Assembly (NCBI RefSeq): GCF_034119845.1
Contig: NZ_CP139420.1
Coordinates: 412,001 to 476,000 of the forward strand
Source: Flavobacterium sp. NG2
GTDB taxonomy: Bacteria; Bacteroidota; Bacteroidia; Flavobacteriales; Flavobacteriaceae
DNA length: 64,000 bases
Direction of reading: 5' to 3'
Part shown: piece after piece, positions 1 through 8,540 of the stretch
Layout: the number at the start of each line of letters is the position of its first letter
Numbering within the stretch: position 1 is the stretch's first letter
Made by a program: the position numbers and the translations under genes
Notes under the pieces: model-generated
Told to the model about the DNA's origin: nothing
The model's input: only the letters and a program-made list of their open reading frames with translations
The model's database searches: none

Positions 1-36
1 TTAAGGAATAATCCGCCATGGCGGATTGTTCCTTAA
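1..36. terminator. Inverted repeat, terminator-like hairpin
   Basis: The first 36 bases form a hairpin with 17-nt arms (1-17 and 20-36) around a 2-nt loop, with one G-T pair. It lies downstream of the convergent nifU-like gene and at the window edge, so it may end that transcript or one from outside. The bases GGGCACGCCCAAA just after it (40-52) match the tail of a dispersed repeat seen again at 38985-38998. Confidence 0.5.
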
Positions 37-58
37 AATGGGCACGCCCAAATTATTA

Positions 59-298
59 TTATGCTATATTGACAACGGTTTCGATTTGTGGTGCAAATTT
101 CTTGATAGTGGTTTCAACACCAGCTTTCAAGGTCATTTGGTTGACACTACAACTCGTGCAAGCACCTTCTAAACGTACTTTGACGTGCTTGTCATCCTCA
201 ATAGAAACTAAGGTGATATCACCACCATCAGAGTTCAAAAAAGGACGAATTTCTTCGAGTGCTAGCAATACGTTGCTTGTTAATTCTTCTGTTGTCAT
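59..298 (-). CDS. NifU-like C-terminal domain protein, Fe-S cluster carrier
   Basis: This 79-residue protein is a stand-alone NifU C-terminal domain (Nfu type), which binds a [4Fe-4S] cluster between two subunits and passes it to apo-proteins in the cytoplasm. The diagnostic CxxC is visible as Cys47 and Cys50 in the GACTSC context, after an N-terminal helix and the SDGGDI turn (23-28) typical of the family. It starts 4 bp after the mrp gene ends, so the two Fe-S assembly genes are surely co-transcribed from the promoter upstream of mrp. Length and motif fit the family well; only the client proteins are unknown. Confidence 0.9.
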   Translation of the reverse strand: MTTEELTSNVLLALEEIRPFLNSDGGDITLVSIEDDKHVKVRLEGACTSCSVNQMTLKAGVETTIKKFAPQIETVVNIA

Positions 299-302
299 AA
301 TT

Positions 303-1430
303 TTATTTTTTTACTGCTGAACAACCTGCCATAGTTGTAATTTTAATGGCTTCGGAAGCAGGTAAATTTTCATTTCTGTTAATCGTTTCTTCGACTACTT
401 TACGAGTGATGGTTTCAAAAACCGTTTCGATTACAGAACCTGTTTGCATGGCTGCAGGACGACCGTAATCACCCGCTTCACGAATCGATTGAACGATAGG
501 CACCTCACCAAGGAAAGGCACTTGTAAATCTTCGGCTAGGTTTTTAGCTCCTTCTTGACCAAAGATATAGTATTTATTATTAGGCAATTCTTCGGGTGTG
601 AAGTACGCCATGTTTTCGATAATTCCTAAAACCGGTACGTTGATTGCCTCAGACATGAACATCGAAACTCCTTTTTTAGCATCGGCCAAAGCAACTGCTT
701 GTGGTGTACTCACGACAACTGCACCTGTTACTGGTAAAGATTGCATGATAGAAAGATGGATATCTCCTGTTCCTGGAGGTAAATCGATTAATAAAAAGTC
801 TAATTCTCCCCAATCAGCGTCAAAAATCATTTGGTTCAAAGCTTTAGAAGCCATTGGACCTCTCCAGATTACCGCTTGACTTGGTGAGGTAAAAAACCCG
901 ATAGATAGCATTTTCACTTCGTAGCTTTCTACTGGTTTCATTTTTGACTTTCCGTCTACTAGAACTGAGATAGGTTTTTCATTCTCCACATCAAACATTA
1001 TTGGCATCGATGGACCATAAATATCTGCATCAAGAACTCCAACTGAAAACCCCATTTTTGCCAATGATACTGCCAAATTAGCCGTTACAGTAGATTTTCC
1101 TACACCTCCTTTTCCAGAGGCTACAGCGATGATATTTTTGATTCCAGGAATTGACTTCCCTTTTATTTCAGCCTTTTCAGGAACTTGTACTTTGGTATTG
1201 ATTTTAATTTTAGCTTCAGGCGAAACTAATTCCAAGATCACTTTCTTAATATCGTCTTCAGCACGTTTTTTAATATGCATGGCAGGCGTTGTTAAAACCA
1301 ACTCTACCACTACTTCGTCTCCAAAAGTAAGCACATTAGCAATAGCACCACTTTCCACCATATTCTTTCCTTCGCCAGCTATAGTTATCGTTTCTAAAGC
1401 TTTTAGAATTTCTTTTCTATCTAATTTCAT
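303..1430 (-). CDS. mrp: Mrp/NBP35/ApbC-family P-loop ATPase
   Basis: This 375-residue cytoplasmic ATPase belongs to the Mrp/ApbC family of Fe-S cluster carriers. An N-terminal MIP18 (DUF59)-like domain spans about residues 1-80 and is followed by the deviant Walker A motif GKGGVGKS at 106-113, with VLDADIYGPS and LLIDLPPGTGD further on. The segment where many family members have CPxC reads TPEELPNNKYY instead, so the usual bridging cysteines are absent; the only nearby thiol is in the C-terminal MAGCSA. This gap seems to be common in Bacteroidota Mrp proteins. The gene is first of a two-gene unit with the NifU-like carrier. Confidence 0.9.
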   Translation of the reverse strand: MKLDRKEILKALETITIAGEGKNMVESGAIANVLTFGDEVVVELVLTTPAMHIKKRAEDDIKKVILELVSPEAKIKINTKVQVPEKAEIKGKSIPGIKNIIAVASGKGGVGKSTVTANLAVSLAKMGFSVGVLDADIYGPSMPIMFDVENEKPISVLVDGKSKMKPVESYEVKMLSIGFFTSPSQAVIWRGPMASKALNQMIFDADWGELDFLLIDLPPGTGDIHLSIMQSLPVTGAVVVSTPQAVALADAKKGVSMFMSEAINVPVLGIIENMAYFTPEELPNNKYYIFGQEGAKNLAEDLQVPFLGEVPIVQSIREAGDYGRPAAMQTGSVIETVFETITRKVVEETINRNENLPASEAIKITTMAGCSAVKK

Positions 1431-1499
1431 TCTGTATCCTAATTTCTATTGGTAATTTCAGTCCAAAACATTGTGTTTATTTAAACTGATTTCAGATTG

Positions 1500-1507
1500 C
1501 AAAGATA
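1500..1507 (-). promoter_or_regulatory. Promoter -7 box for mrp-nifU
   Basis: On the minus strand the box reads TATCTTTG, a perfect match to the Bacteroidota -7 consensus TAnnTTTG, about 70 bp before the mrp start codon. Confidence 0.65.
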
Positions 1508-1561
1508 AGTGATTAAGTTCTTATTTTAAAGCATTTAAATTGGATTTATTGTTATGTAATT

Positions 1562-1802
1562 TAACCACAAAGTACACTACGTTTTCACTAAGAACACTAA
1601 GGTATTATTTCCTTTACCACAAACCTGTCTTCCAACAGGCAGGGACACTAAGTGTCAAATAAAATATAACTTTTGACTCGAAAATCTTTACAAAATAGTA
1701 CTCCTTTGGAAAGTAAAAAGAGTTATAACACAATAACAAGTATAGATTGGACAAGAAATTCTTCGTGAGCCTTGTAAAACCTTTGTGCCCTTTGTGTTTA
1801 AG
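1562..1802. repeat. Degraded copies of the CACTAAG/CAAAG dispersed repeat
   Basis: The stretch between mrp and the ATL gene carries fragments such as ACTAAGAACACTAAGG and CCTTTGTGCCCTTTGTG, in both orientations. The same word family fills gaps near 3700-4200, 24386-24600, 46510-46585 and 53690-54000. No credible gene lies here. Confidence 0.6.
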
Positions 1803-1805
1803 CAT

Positions 1806-2135
1806 TTACTCCATAAAAACAGGAGGTTCCCAAAAATGCTTTTCCATATCAACAATCTGATTATCCACGATTTTGACTCCTTCGCTTTCAAGTAGTTGCT
1901 GCATGAGGTTTGTGCCATCAAAATGATGTTTTCCAGTAAGTAGCCCTTTTCGATTTACTACGCGATGTGCTGGTATATCCTCTCGGCCGTGAGAAGCATT
2001 CATTGCCCAACCTACCATTCTGGCTGATCGAGCTGCTCCCAAAGCCTTGGCGATAGCGCCATAAGAAGTCACCTTGCCATAAGGAATTTGCCTTGCGATA
2101 GCATATACACGTTCGAAGAAATTAGTATTATCCAT
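1806..2135 (-). CDS. Alkyltransferase-like (ATL) protein, MGMT-family DNA-binding
   Basis: The 109-residue protein matches the C-terminal DNA-binding domain of O6-alkylguanine-DNA alkyltransferases. The active-site motif PCHR is replaced by PAHRVV (55-60), so Ala56 stands where the methyl-accepting Cys would be. That substitution is the hallmark of ATL proteins, which bind alkylated guanine and hand it to nucleotide excision repair without transferring the alkyl group. The helix-turn-helix region IPYGKVTSYGAIAKALG (18-34) is well conserved. It is the last gene of a probable trmB-lysE-ATL unit, 24 bp after the exporter gene. Confidence 0.88.
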   Translation of the reverse strand: MDNTNFFERVYAIARQIPYGKVTSYGAIAKALGAARSARMVGWAMNASHGREDIPAHRVVNRKGLLTGKHHFDGTNLMQQLLESEGVKIVDNQIVDMEKHFWEPPVFME

Positions 2136-2159
2136 ATAAAAACGGATTTTTGAAGAGGG

Positions 2160-2798
2160 TTAAAATCCCCAGTAGTACTTCACAATATTAAATAAGGTCA
2201 CAACTGAAATCAATCCCGTTATACTCCCTATAATTTTGTTCATGTTTTTCAATAGGTAATCGGCTTTAGATTCTATTTTTTGAAAAAAAGAAATATAGAA
2301 ATAAAACACCAAGGCCGAACCCAAAACAACGCCACTAACAAACACCAATACCGATGATGTTAGAAATGAAAAAAGTTGGTATGAAGACAAAGTCACACTT
2401 ACAAAGACATAATAAGGAATAGGAAAAAAATTAAGAGCCGAAAGCAACATCCCTAGAAAGAATCGTTTCTTTTGGCTCTTTTTCTTGATTTTTGTTTTCT
2501 TAATTTTAGGTTTTTTGGCGACAGCCAAAAAATAAATGGTCAGCAATGTGAAAAGTACAAACCCAATTTCACGAAGCAAAATAATAATATCAGGACGTGC
2601 ATTGATCACACGGGCAAAGAAAATAGCCAAATACACCTGAAAAAAAATAATCGTAACTGCTCCGAGAACAAACCAATAGGCATTTCTTTTCCCTTCTTTT
2701 AGATTCACTTTCGCCGCCGTCATATTGATTAATCCCGGCGGAATAATCCCTACAACTGCTGAAATGAAACCGAAAAATAAAGGAAGAATAAAATTCAT
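2160..2798 (-). CDS. LysE-family transporter
   Basis: The 212-residue protein is an integral inner-membrane protein with about six hydrophobic segments, starting with the family-typical FGFISAVVGIIPPGLINMTAA region (9-29), where the PPG turn marks LysE/RhtB-like amino-acid exporters. A strongly basic cytoplasmic loop (KKPKIKKTKIKKKSQKKR, about 95-112) divides it into two halves. The substrate cannot be read from sequence. It lies 41 bp after trmB and 24 bp before the ATL gene, so the three probably share a transcript. Confidence 0.75.
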   Translation of the reverse strand: MNFILPLFFGFISAVVGIIPPGLINMTAAKVNLKEGKRNAYWFVLGAVTIIFFQVYLAIFFARVINARPDIIILLREIGFVLFTLLTIYFLAVAKKPKIKKTKIKKKSQKKRFFLGMLLSALNFFPIPYYVFVSVTLSSYQLFSFLTSSVLVFVSGVVLGSALVFYFYISFFQKIESKADYLLKNMNKIIGSITGLISVVTLFNIVKYYWGF

Positions 2799-2839
2799 TA
2801 GGTTTTATCAATCGTTATAAAATCACAAAAACCTTTTTA

Positions 2840-3517
2840 CTAGTCCTTGATTTTGAATCTAATATACGTAATTGCTTTGTTTATTTCTAAATATTGTTTT
2901 TCGTAAAATGTCTGAAACGCCGTCACTTCCTCAGGACTTCCTTCGTTTACATACACATTATGGTTTGCATATAGTACTTCGTGGCCTTCCCCATGAAGCA
3001 ATCCTAAAGTGTATCCGTGCATGAATTCACTATCGGTTTTAAGGTTCATCACCCCGTCTTTTTTGAGGATTTTTTTATACAATTTCAAAAACTCCGAGTT
3101 GGTCATACGGTGTTTTGTTCTTTTGTATTTGATCTGTGGGTCTGGAAAAGTTATCCAGATTTCGTCCACTTCATTTTCAGCAAAAATATGATTGATTAAT
3201 TCGATTTGGGTACGAACGAAAGCTACATTATGTAACCCTGTATCTACAGCCGTTTTGGCACCACGCCAGAAACGAGCCCCTTTAATATCAATTCCAACAA
3301 AGTTTTTATTAGGATATCTTTCCGCAAGACCTACAGAGTACTCTCCTTTTCCACAACCTAATTCCAAAACGATTGGATTGTCATTCTTGAAGAATTCTGA
3401 ATTCCACTTCCCTCTTAAAGGAAACAAATTCCCTACTACTTCTTCTCTTGTTGGCTGAAAAACGTTATTGAAGGTTTCGTTTTCTTTGAATCTTTTTAAT
3501 TTATTTTTACTTCCCAC
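2840..3517 (-). CDS. trmB: tRNA (guanosine(46)-N7)-methyltransferase
   Basis: The 225-residue enzyme makes m7G46 in the variable loop of tRNA using S-adenosylmethionine. The SAM-binding motif LELGCGKGEYSVGLA lies near residues 51-65, and the family-specific FPDPQIKYKRTKHR follows at about 124-137. The start is a GTG (3515-3517) giving MGSKNKLKRF. No in-frame ATG precedes it, and a good promoter box lies only 20-27 bp upstream, which supports this start. It heads the probable unit with the LysE-type exporter and the ATL gene. Confidence 0.92.
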   Translation of the reverse strand: MGSKNKLKRFKENETFNNVFQPTREEVVGNLFPLRGKWNSEFFKNDNPIVLELGCGKGEYSVGLAERYPNKNFVGIDIKGARFWRGAKTAVDTGLHNVAFVRTQIELINHIFAENEVDEIWITFPDPQIKYKRTKHRMTNSEFLKLYKKILKKDGVMNLKTDSEFMHGYTLGLLHGEGHEVLYANHNVYVNEGSPEEVTAFQTFYEKQYLEINKAITYIRFKIKD

Positions 3518-3536
3518 GATTTTTTAAATATTTGCG

Positions 3537-3544
3537 CAAAATTA
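3537..3544 (-). promoter_or_regulatory. Promoter -7 box for trmB
   Basis: The minus strand reads TAATTTTG, matching TAnnTTTG, and its closeness to the GTG codon at 3517 implies a very short leader. Confidence 0.6.
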
Positions 3545-3660
3545 AGGAAATATATAAGACCGTGCGTTATGAGTACAAATTATTTACTTGCAAAGGTTTA
3601 GTGTGCAGAATATTTAGGCCACAGATTACATGAATTAATAGGATTTGCACTGATGGAGTT

Positions 3661-4118
3661 GGAACACCGATTTTAGAAATTAAAGAAATTTATATAAATC
3701 TCTTAGTGCCTTTACTTCATTGCGATGAAAAATGGGACACGGATGATACGGATTTTATTTGCTCTCTTTGTGCTTCGATTGTATCGAAAAAATCGCTGAT
3801 TTTCACGGATTCGTTTGCACTCTTGCGAATTACATTTTTCACATTAATTAAAAATCCTTTCTTTGCGACTTAGCGGTAAAAGTAAGGAACACAGATTTTA
3901 GAAATTAAAGAAATTTATATAAATCTCTTAGTGTCTTTACTTCATTGCGGTGAAAAATGGGACACGCATGATACGGATTTAATTCGCTCTCTTTGTGCTT
4001 AGATTGTGTTGAAAAAATCGCTGATTTTCACGGATTCGTTTGCGCTCTTGCGAATTACATTTTTCACATTAATTAAAAATCCTTTCTTTATGACTTAGCG
4101 CCTTTGCGGTAAAAGCAA
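3661..4118. repeat. Two direct repeats of about 225 bp, non-coding
   Basis: Two near-identical units begin at 3661 and 3886, each starting GGAACAC and containing the segments GGGACACG, AAAAAATCGCTGATTTTCACG and ATTCGTTTGC. A third partial unit begins near 4118. They contain the ACTTAGCGCCTTTGCGGTAAA words of the dispersed repeat. The unit differences are point changes and short indels. No open reading frame of note crosses the region (3545-4226). Confidence 0.8.
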
Positions 4119-4226
4119 GAAACACAGATCTTAGAAATTAAAAAAATTAAAAAAATCTCTTAGTATCTTTGCGGTAAAAACCTTGTGCTCTTCCTGCCTT
4201 CTTAGTGCACTTTATGTTTAAAACAA

Positions 4227-5591
4227 CTACTCCGAGCACTCGATAGGAAACAAGGTCTCATCATGTTGCGAAATATCCAACCCTATCACCTCTGACTCGT
4301 GAGAAACACGCATCGGGATTATCCTATTGGTTAATTTGAATAATAAAAATGCACCACAAAAAGTAAAGATAGAAACCAAAACTAGCGCTGTCATATGGTG
4401 TGCAAAAACACTCCAACCACCGTGAAGTAAACTTGCATCTTCACCATGAGCAAAAATAGCTGTTAGAATCATACCCATAATTCCACCTACACCATGACAA
4501 GCAAAGACATCAAGTGTATCATCAAATTTTCGCAACAAGCTAGAGTGCACTAAATAATTAGAAACCAAAGCCGTTATAAAACCAAAAAACATACTCTCAG
4601 GAACAGATACATACCCTGCCGCTGGCGTAATTGAAACCAATCCTACGACTGCTCCAATACAAGCTCCTAGAGCGGAAACTTTTCTTCCGTTTAGCCTATC
4701 AAAGAAAATCCAAGTCAACATAGCTGCTGCCGAAGCGGTAGTTGTTGTTGCAAAAGCCATTGCTGCTACTCCATTAGCTTCTAATGACGAACCCGCATTA
4801 AAACCAATCCATCCAAACCACAACATCCCTGTTCCTAATAAAACGAAAGGAATATTCGTCGGTACATGATTGCTATTATTTCTTTTTCCTAATACCATTA
4901 CTCCTGCCAAAGCAGCAAAACCAGCACTCATATGTACTACCGTTCCTCCAGCAAAATCTTTCACACCGAAGAATGAACCTATAATCCCTGTTGGATACCA
5001 AACCGAATGACACAGAGGTGCATAGATAAAAATGGTAAACAAGCAGATAAAAAGTAAATACGAAATAAAGCGCACACGTTCTGCAAACGAACCTGTAATA
5101 ATCGCTGGTGCAATCACCGCAAATTTCATTTGGAATAAAGCAAACAACATAAATGGAACCGTTGCTGCAATATCTTTATGAGGTAGAATATTAACATAAT
5201 CCATAAAGGCAAACGAACTAGGATCACCCACAAAACTGTAAAACCCATCTCCTATACGAACACCTATAGGCTCTCCAAAAGCCAAACTAAATCCAACAAC
5301 TACCCAAATCAAGGTTACCACTCCCATACAAATAAAACTTTGTAACATGGTCGAAATCACATTCTTCTTACCCACCATTCCACCGTAAAAAAACGAAAGC
5401 CCTGGAGTCATGATTAACACCAAGCAACAAGAAGTAAGCATCCAAGCCACATCGGCGGGTACGATTTGGTCTAAGGTACCAAATTGTGATAAAATTGCAT
5501 TGGTTTCAGATGCCGCAGGCCAGAAAACACCAGAAATACAAATCAAACTAATAATCATAAAGGAAATAACCCAACGTCTCTCTATTTTCAT
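4227..5591 (-). CDS. amt: Ammonium transporter, Amt family
   Basis: The 454-residue inner-membrane protein is a canonical Amt/MEP ammonium channel. An N-terminal hydrophobic segment (9-27) that could be a cleaved signal is followed by about 11 transmembrane helices. Family landmarks include DVAWMLTSCCLVLIMTPGL, FFYGGMVGKKN (68-78), FAGGTVVHMSAG with the first pore histidine, and FACHGVGGIMG with the second. No glnK (PII) gene lies beside it, which is unusual, since many amt genes are paired with one. It is preceded by a strong promoter and a short leader. Confidence 0.94.
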   Translation of the reverse strand: MKIERRWVISFMIISLICISGVFWPAASETNAILSQFGTLDQIVPADVAWMLTSCCLVLIMTPGLSFFYGGMVGKKNVISTMLQSFICMGVVTLIWVVVGFSLAFGEPIGVRIGDGFYSFVGDPSSFAFMDYVNILPHKDIAATVPFMLFALFQMKFAVIAPAIITGSFAERVRFISYLLFICLFTIFIYAPLCHSVWYPTGIIGSFFGVKDFAGGTVVHMSAGFAALAGVMVLGKRNNSNHVPTNIPFVLLGTGMLWFGWIGFNAGSSLEANGVAAMAFATTTTASAAAMLTWIFFDRLNGRKVSALGACIGAVVGLVSITPAAGYVSVPESMFFGFITALVSNYLVHSSLLRKFDDTLDVFACHGVGGIMGMILTAIFAHGEDASLLHGGWSVFAHHMTALVLVSIFTFCGAFLLFKLTNRIIPMRVSHESEVIGLDISQHDETLFPIECSE

Positions 5592-5622
5592 TTTATTTAT
5601 TTTACCCCATTAATTTAGGGGG

Positions 5623-5652
5623 CAAAGGTAAAAATAATTTATTTTTTTTCAA
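5623..5652 (-). promoter_or_regulatory. Promoter for amt
   Basis: The minus strand carries TACCTTTG (5623-5630) with TTG at 5650-5652, leaving 19 bp between them. This fits the Bacteroidota TTTG-N19-TAnnTTTG arrangement and puts transcription start about 25 bp before the amt ATG. Confidence 0.7.
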
Positions 5653-6046
5653 TTAAAGCTTGATTTTTTGACAACAAAAAACATTTCACCTCCAAATCAA
5701 CAACTCAAGCCGACTTAATCCAATTTAAAATGATTAAAAATCAAACATTTTGTTATTTTTTTGAGAATCCAATTATTTTAAAATTCGCACTTCCAAAACT
5801 GACTCATCTATTTTCTGAGAATAATCCGCCAAAAACCAGTGGATTAAATTCCATTTGACAAATTTTATGCTAATCCATCAAAATCAAAAAAGTCAAAATT
5901 CATTTTTTCAAAAAAGTGAAAGTAAATAATAAGGTATAATTCTTGTTACATATAAAAAACAACCTATTAATCCTGAAAAAGCAATATCGTAAATAGCTTT
6001 TTTTGATGTATTTTTACATGGTTTTGAAAGCAATAAATTTCAACTT
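5653..6046. other. AT-rich divergent intergenic region, nothing recognised
   Basis: This gap between the divergent amt and L,D-transpeptidase genes is very AT-rich. It must hold the promoter of the latter gene (TATTTTTACATGG at 6009-6021 is a weak candidate), but no repeat, hairpin or small gene could be supported. Confidence 0.5.
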
Positions 6047-7630
6047 ATGAGAAAGTTATCCCGTTTTATTTTTCTTTTAGTACTGCTAATATTGGTAGTT
6101 ACTATTTCTTGTAATAAATTCAAAGATAAAACAGGTGTAACTGAACTTGAAGAAATCCCTGTAGATACACGACCAGCATTCGACAGCACTGATTTAACCG
6201 CGTTTTTTAAGAAGCACCCTTTATTAGAAAAGTATCAAACTGAGGTTCGTGAACTATATAAAAAACACCAGTTTCATTATGTATGGTACGATAAAAATGG
6301 AGTAAATGAATTTGGTAGCTTACTCCATAACAAAATCATCAATGTTGAGGAAGAAGGCGTGCTTACTAGTATTCCTTACCGTCAAAAACTAGATTCGATT
6401 TACGAAATCGCCCCAAGCTCACACACTCCAAATCCTACAACTGAACTCCTTAACACTTCTCTATACTTCTTTTATGTAGACAAGGTTTATCAAGGACTAG
6501 ACACCGAAAAAACCAACCAAATGGAATGGTTCTTACCAAGAGAAAAACAATCTTACGGCAAATACCTTGACTCCCTTTTGGTAAACCCTTCACTGATTAA
6601 GAAAAACGAAAACGGATTATTTTCTCAATACTACCTGCTTAAAAATGTATTAAAAACCTATCGTGAAATCGAAAAAAAAGGAGGTTGGGAACCTATCGTC
6701 ATGGATTCAGCAGTCAAATCTCTTAATGTTGGCGACAGTTCGCGTACCATTGCCCAACTAAGAACCCGTTTGTTTTTAACAGGCGAATTAAAAAAAGATT
6801 CCAAAAGTGCCATTTACGATGAGGAATTATCGAAAGGTGTTTTGAAATTCAAAAAAGCCAACCGAAACGCCTCGAGCACTATCATCTTGCCTTCGCATCT
6901 CAAAGTTTTGAACATTCCCGTTGCTGAACGTATCAAAACCCTTATTGTAAATATGGAGCGTTGCCGCTGGATTGCTAAGGACATTACCAAATCCAAAGAG
7001 ATTATCGCCGTTAATATTCCAGCTTATGAACTCACTTATTTCAAAGACGGCAAACCCTATTTCCGCTCAAATGTTGTAGTAGGGAAAACGGTCAACAAAA
7101 CCGTAGTTTTCAGTGCTCCTATGCGCTATATAGTGTTTAGCCCCTACTGGAATGTACCTTACAGCATTCTCAAAAACGAAATAAAACCTGCTATAGCCAA
7201 AGACCCTAACTATCTCGCCAAGCACAATATGGAATGGAACGAAGGACATGTACGCCAGAAACCAGGGCCAAAAAACTCTTTGGGACTCATCAAGTTTTTG
7301 TTTCCGAATTCGAATTCCATTTATTTGCACGACACCCCTTCCAAACATTTGTTTAACCGTCGCGACCGCGCTTTCAGCCATGGCTGCATCCGTGTGGAAA
7401 AACCAAAAGAACTAGCCGAAGTCATCCTAAAAGATGACCCCAACTGGACACCTGAAAAAATCGAAGAAGCCATGAACAGAGGCAAAGAATCTTGGTACAC
7501 CCTCAAAAACAAAATTCCAGTTTATATCGGGTACTTTACCGCTTGGGTAGATACCGAAGGTGTCTTGCATTTTTATGACGATGTGTACGGACGCGATGAA
7601 CCACTAGCCGCTTTACTTTTCGAGAACTAA
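6047..7630 (+). CDS. L,D-transpeptidase lipoprotein (YcbB-like)
   Basis: The 527-residue protein carries a lipoprotein signal (hydrophobic 7-21, then SCNK with Cys22), so it should be anchored in the envelope. A large N-terminal scaffold, typical of YcbB-type enzymes, leads to a peptidoglycan-binding-like segment (around 230-290) and a YkuD catalytic domain. The active-site motif SHGCIRV is present near residues 444-450 with the nucleophilic Cys, and HDTPSKHLFNR precedes it with the conserved His. Such enzymes form 3-3 cross-links in peptidoglycan. It stands alone, with a transcription terminator about 300 bp downstream. Confidence 0.88.
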   Translation: MRKLSRFIFLLVLLILVVTISCNKFKDKTGVTELEEIPVDTRPAFDSTDLTAFFKKHPLLEKYQTEVRELYKKHQFHYVWYDKNGVNEFGSLLHNKIINVEEEGVLTSIPYRQKLDSIYEIAPSSHTPNPTTELLNTSLYFFYVDKVYQGLDTEKTNQMEWFLPREKQSYGKYLDSLLVNPSLIKKNENGLFSQYYLLKNVLKTYREIEKKGGWEPIVMDSAVKSLNVGDSSRTIAQLRTRLFLTGELKKDSKSAIYDEELSKGVLKFKKANRNASSTIILPSHLKVLNIPVAERIKTLIVNMERCRWIAKDITKSKEIIAVNIPAYELTYFKDGKPYFRSNVVVGKTVNKTVVFSAPMRYIVFSPYWNVPYSILKNEIKPAIAKDPNYLAKHNMEWNEGHVRQKPGPKNSLGLIKFLFPNSNSIYLHDTPSKHLFNRRDRAFSHGCIRVEKPKELAEVILKDDPNWTPEKIEEAMNRGKESWYTLKNKIPVYIGYFTAWVDTEGVLHFYDDVYGRDEPLAALLFEN

Positions 7631-7654
7631 TATTATTTTAAAAGCACTCTGAGT

Positions 7655-7905
7655 GACAGCCCTCGGATGGCACGGATTTGACCGATTTACACGTAAACAA
7701 CTAAAGTTTTTAATTAAATAACCTATCAGGTGTAATTTACATTAAAATCTGCGCGTCAATTATAGTGAAATGTCAGTCTGAGCTTGTCGAAGACCTTGCT
7801 TAAGTTACATTTCGACAGGTTCAATGTGACAATCAACCCAACAGTTCAATTTATAAAAATCAGTGTCAATCGGCTTAATCAGTGTCATCCGTCTGCCATT
7901 TTCAG
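7655..7905. repeat. Fragments of dispersed repeats
   Basis: The gap after the L,D-transpeptidase gene holds GTCAGTCTGAGCTTGTCGAA (near 7772) and, inverted, TTTCGACAGGTTCAATGTGAC (near 7808); matching words recur at 35584-35620 and 37299-37325. The segments GGCACGGATTTGACCG and CAGTGTCATCCGTCTGCC resemble parts of the units at 3661-4118. No gene is seen. Confidence 0.5.
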
Positions 7906-7933
7906 ACTCTAGATTCCCAATTTTTAAGCAAAA

Positions 7934-7970
7934 AAAAAGCAACCTAAAAATAAATTTTAGATTGCTTTTT
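7934..7970. terminator. Bidirectional terminator hairpin
   Basis: The arms AAAAAGCAACCTAAAA and TTTTAGATTGCTTTTT form a stem with one mismatch, with A- and T-runs on either side. It lies between the convergent L,D-transpeptidase and hibernation-factor genes and can serve both. Confidence 0.7.
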
Positions 7971-8061
7971 CCCGAATTAATAATTGCCTTTATTTTTTGC
8001 TACCGATTAAAAAGATTTTCACATATTTTTTCTAAACCCTTTTAATCTGTGGCTTTTATAT

Positions 8062-8376
8062 TTAATGTACTTTTTGTTTTTCAAAAACGGTTGTCAATGC
8101 TTTCTTGATTTTATCCGAAGCTAAGAAAAATGCTTTTTCGATACTATCTGAATGTGCTGTTACAGCAACTGGATTTAATCCTGCAGGACGGGCTTCAATC
8201 ATACAACGCTTATCATCAACACTATATTTTTCACTATTTTCATCTCCTAGATGCACTTCAAATCGAGTTACTTTGTCTTGAAAACGAACTAGGTTTTTTT
8301 CTAATTCTGTTGTAAAAAAGGCTTCTAATCTTTCGTGTCCTTCGATGTTTTTATCCGTATTGAATTGAATTTTCAT
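8062..8376 (-). CDS. Ribosome hibernation factor, HPF/RaiA (YfiA) family
   Basis: Read from the ATG at 8376 the protein has 104 residues and starts MKIQFNTDKN. It belongs to the HPF/RaiA family, which binds the 30S subunit in the decoding region of idle ribosomes. The alternating strand pattern, the FEVHLGDEN segment and the C-terminal DSIEKAFFLASDKIKKAL helix are typical of the short form without the dimerisation tail. A longer reading frame upstream is rejected because a promoter box (8404-8411) falls inside it. Confidence 0.85.
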   Translation of the reverse strand: MKIQFNTDKNIEGHERLEAFFTTELEKNLVRFQDKVTRFEVHLGDENSEKYSVDDKRCMIEARPAGLNPVAVTAHSDSIEKAFFLASDKIKKALTTVFEKQKVH

Positions 8377-8403
8377 ATATCTTTTTTTAAAATTGATTTC
8401 TCT

Positions 8404-8411
8404 CAAATTTA
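8404..8411 (-). promoter_or_regulatory. Promoter -7 box for the hibernation factor
   Basis: The minus strand reads TAAATTTG, a perfect -7 box 28 bp before the ATG at 8376. It decides the start codon, since a longer protein would have to begin inside or upstream of the promoter. Confidence 0.65.
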
Positions 8412-8540
8412 GCATTCTTTTTCTACAAAAAAGAAGGAATTAATAAAATATTATGATTCTTATTAGCGATATAAAATTTTAATTGCATGATAAACAACTA
8501 CCTTGAGAAAAAACTTGTCAATTCAAGTATAGAATAAAAG

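Noticed and set aside
1614..1921. Minus-strand frames of 63 and 77 codons
   Set aside because: One lies in dispersed repeat words, the other overlaps the ATL gene out of frame; neither has a recognisable product.
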